Source: Mya arenaria
Taxonomy: Eukaryota > Mollusca > Bivalvia > Myida > Myidae
DNA: 64,000 bases
NCBI RefSeq assembly: GCF_026914265.1
Contig: NC_069126.1
Coordinates: 72,086,219-72,150,218 of the forward strand
Direction of reading: 5' to 3'
Shown: one piece after another, positions 61,601-64,000 of the stretch
Layout: the number at the start of each line of letters is the position of its first letter
Numbering within the stretch: the first letter of the stretch is position 1
Translations under genes and position numbers: made by a program
Notes under the pieces: model-generated
The model's database searches: none
Seen by the model: the letters and a program-made list of their open reading frames with translations, nothing else
Told to the model about the DNA's origin: nothing

Positions 61601-61878
61601 TTTAATACACCACGATAACGGGCCGAAAACACACTTTGTATGCAATAATACACTGCATTTATAATATTCTTGACCTTGAATAGATAGAAAATAAACATAT
61701 AAATAAGGAACTATTTTATCTGTGCATTCATTGTCGTATAAAATTAGGTTACGATAGCTGTTCTAATTTACCCACCGTTGAGAACAACGAGAGAAAGAAA
61801 AAACGAAGATGCTCTTGAATAATCAATTTATTCTAGCAGAAATGTAGATTTAAATGAATGTAAATATAAGTATTAAAA

Positions 61879-62030
61879 TTCGACATGTTGCATTTTATTG
61901 GGGTATGGTATGCAATGGCGCAGTTCAAAATGTTGGTGGAGTCCTCTGGACTCCACCCATTTTTAACAGCCCCTATGCAATGGCGCAGTTCAAAATGTTG
62001 GTGGAGTCCAATAAAATGCAACATGTCGAA
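61879..62030. mobile_element. Small element with perfect 23-bp inverted ends
   Basis: Left end 61879-61901 and right end 62008-62030 are exact inverted copies over 23 bp (ttcgacatgttgcattttat plus three bases). Between them a unit of about 37 bp ('tatgcaatggcgcagttcaa' onward) occurs twice in direct orientation, and 'gtggagtcctctggactccac' forms a central palindrome. Confidence 0.8.
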
Positions 62031-63024
62031 CGAAATGCCAAAAAGGGCATAATATAATATCTCTCCATTGCAATGAAATCCTGACAATATCCATTTTATT
62101 GCTTATAATGCTTATAAGTTTAAACGTTAAAAACATGTAATGATAATTAATAAAAAAAAATCCCTTGTAATAGGCATCTATGTTGTATATTAGTCTTGTA
62201 TAAAATGGATCGAACTACATCTTTGTAACTATTGAAGATTATCATACTTATAATTATACTTATAATAATATGGCTGAATCTATTCTCATTAAAATGAAAG
62301 AATGAGGAAAAATTAAATTCGTACTGAAGATTTAAGTGTTTAGTCAATCACAACACATTTCAAGATCTAAATGACATTACTAGTCAACCGGGGGATCTTC
62401 ATGTGTTTTCGATTTGGGGGAAACATTATCCTATAAAGTCAAAATGCAGGAGTACTCCTTAAGGGCTTATAGTCTGATAAATCTAGGTTGTGTTTAATGG
62501 CCAGTTGTTTGAAATATAATCGAGTGAACGATTCCTAGCGTATTTAACATTATTACCCAATGCATAATATAAATGTAATTCGCTATTTCCGACCGTTTTA
62601 CAAATAGTAATCAACATTACAATGTTTTGAACTGTTGACCGGTAAACAACATGAACTGTTACCCGCGCGTGAGACTACTGCATAGGTACGTCATGGGTTT
62701 TGCCGAGATTCTAAAAATAAACTGCACACCGTTTAAACAAGTGAATTTACGGTATTGGTTTTGTATTTGAAATTGGTTTTGTATTTTAAATTGTTTTACG
62801 GAGAATACCAAATAATTTTCAAGCACTCAATCGTCTATATATATATATATGATCAAGAACATTACCAGACGTAAACAAATCAATATCAGACGTAAACAAA
62901 CAAATGTCGCGATTTGAAGATGTTTCCGAGATTGATCTCAACAATTTGCTGGAAATAGAGACTCGTATTTGACATTTTCGTGTTTGAACAAAAATATATA
63001 ATCAGGTAATAAAACAGTTGTTGT
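62031..63024. other. No gene seen
   Basis: AT-rich, with a (TA)n tract at 62,836-62,851. Confidence 0.4.
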
Positions 63025-63148
63025 ATGGGCATATGTGTAACAGTAAAAACTGTTGTTTCTCGGCCTATCAGCCTCGGGACAACAGTTCAGAAGTCATCCC
63101 CGAAACCGAGGGACAACAGTTTTGACTGTTACACAAATGCGCATGGGA
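63025..63148. mobile_element. Hairpin MITE, about 125 bp
   Basis: 'gtgtaacagtaaaaactgtt' pairs with 'aacagttttgactgttacac', flanked by 'tgggcatat' / 'gcgcatggg' and inside by 'gtttctcgg' / 'ccgagggac'. Confidence 0.7.
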
Positions 63149-63245
63149 TAACAGTAAACTGTTTTCATGAAAACAAAATACAATAATTTGAATCCTCAAG
63201 TATATGTTAGAAATGTGAATTACAAAATATAGTCATACATACAAC

Positions 63246-63274
63246 ATGAAGAAGGCCGAATGGCCGAAACGTCG
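63246..63274 (+). ncRNA. Hammerhead-ribozyme-like core
   Basis: The core ATGAAGA, a stem GGCC-GAAT-GGCC, and GAAAC-GTC reproduce the order CUGANGA, stem II, GAAA of a hammerhead core, with A in place of the first C. From memory, such motifs occur in Penelope-like retroelement ends and related repeats in animals. No reverse transcriptase frame is nearby, so this would be a remnant. Confidence 0.35.
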
Positions 63275-64000
63275 TTTCATAAACATATAATTTGTGTTGA
63301 AGTTCTTTAAATATCACCATAAATTATATTCAGGAAAAATGTGATGCACTAAATAATGGACAAAACAACTTTGGAATTGAATGAAAAGAGATCAAAAGAA
63401 TTGGTTAGTTTCTCTTTATTTTCTTAAACTTTTTTTCGAATGATTTTATTTGCAAGACAAGTTTAACGTTCCATGAATTTATTAAAACGGATGTCATCGA
63501 TATTTAAATCCAAAACAATATTGTAAAACTATGTCATCCAAAGCAAAAACAACGTATGCCGAATATTGATACCTCAGCTTTTATTTTTATGTCTTATGTT
63601 AGACAAGGAATTTCTCCCACCTCAGATAATTAGATCAAATTATTTAACCATGCTAGATATTCTTATCTTGCCCACCGGCGAAGATAAAATGCCGGTATGG
63701 AACTCCTTTTAATTGTCACCACATTGCAATAACCTCCTTTGTTGAAGACTGTCGTCAGTAGCATCAAGGAAGGAAATCTTGTTTTATGGTAATATTTAGA
63801 ACGCTAATTAATTATTTCTCACTTCAAATGTCACCATAAAACAGTTTTCACGCACCATTCAAAAAATAATTCTTCATTCTCCTTAGAACTATTTAAAAAG
63901 ACCGATTTGTCTATTAACATTTACTGGATCACGGCGCGCATATCCATGACAACCACGTGCTATCGCATCTCCATACGCAGTTATTTTCACCAAACACAAA
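63275..64000. other. No gene seen
   Basis: AT-rich sequence to the window end; no supported exon. Confidence 0.4.

Overview
The window is animal nuclear DNA: AT-rich, with small exons flanked by GT/AG splice sites, long introns and very dense repeats. The repeat types (CCGTCTGT-rich elements, GTGTCGCCTGA-ended elements, AGCTCACCTG-type elements, ~110-170 bp minisatellites containing 'aaggtcac' or 'ttagggcaag') are the kind I know from bivalve molluscs, so a bivalve is the best guess. The species cannot be fixed by eye. Most open reading frames here are chance; real coding sequence was found by splice sites, matching intron phases and protein-like residues.

1-34 kb: two degenerate, partly tandem copies of one split gene, resembling the augmin subunit HAUS5 (tentative), run on the + strand. 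Copy 1 lies at 1-2.1 kb and resumes at about 21.5 kb. Copy 2 lies at 23.3-33.5 kb. Copy 2 carries three in-frame stops and a frameshift, and parts of two exons with their splice sites have been amplified into 125-bp and 110-bp tandem arrays.

Copy 1 is split by about 19 kb of foreign sequence (roughly 2.2-21.4 kb). This holds two convergent genes. On + (2,447-10,001) is a four-exon gene with a basic linker and a zinc-binding P2X7 C-terminal-like domain. On - (21,000-12,070) is a thirteen-exon gene of a transposase-like family with RNase H-fold-type DGR and VTDGH motifs. The second is a pseudogene with about seven disabling lesions. The pair inside an otherwise colinear duplication is the most interesting structure in the window and may be a decayed large mobile element.

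34-50 kb: mostly repeats. There are minisatellites at 34.7-35.5 and 37.1-38.3 kb, a GTGTCGCC element at 39.9-40.9 kb, a degenerate coding fragment near 41.1-41.5 kb, a clean inverted-repeat transposon with a perfect 10-bp target duplication at 42.1-42.5 kb, and a hairpin element at 46.3 kb.

50-60.4 kb (- strand): an immunoglobulin-superfamily gene with a signal-peptide exon at 60.3 kb, a phase 1-1 Ig exon at 58.3-58.5 kb, a second Ig domain split over 56.8 and 52.3 kb, and a possible terminal exon at 50.5 kb. The first Ig exon has GA where the GT donor should be.

60.4-64 kb: no gene seen, but several short inverted-repeat elements and a hammerhead-ribozyme-like core at 63.25 kb.
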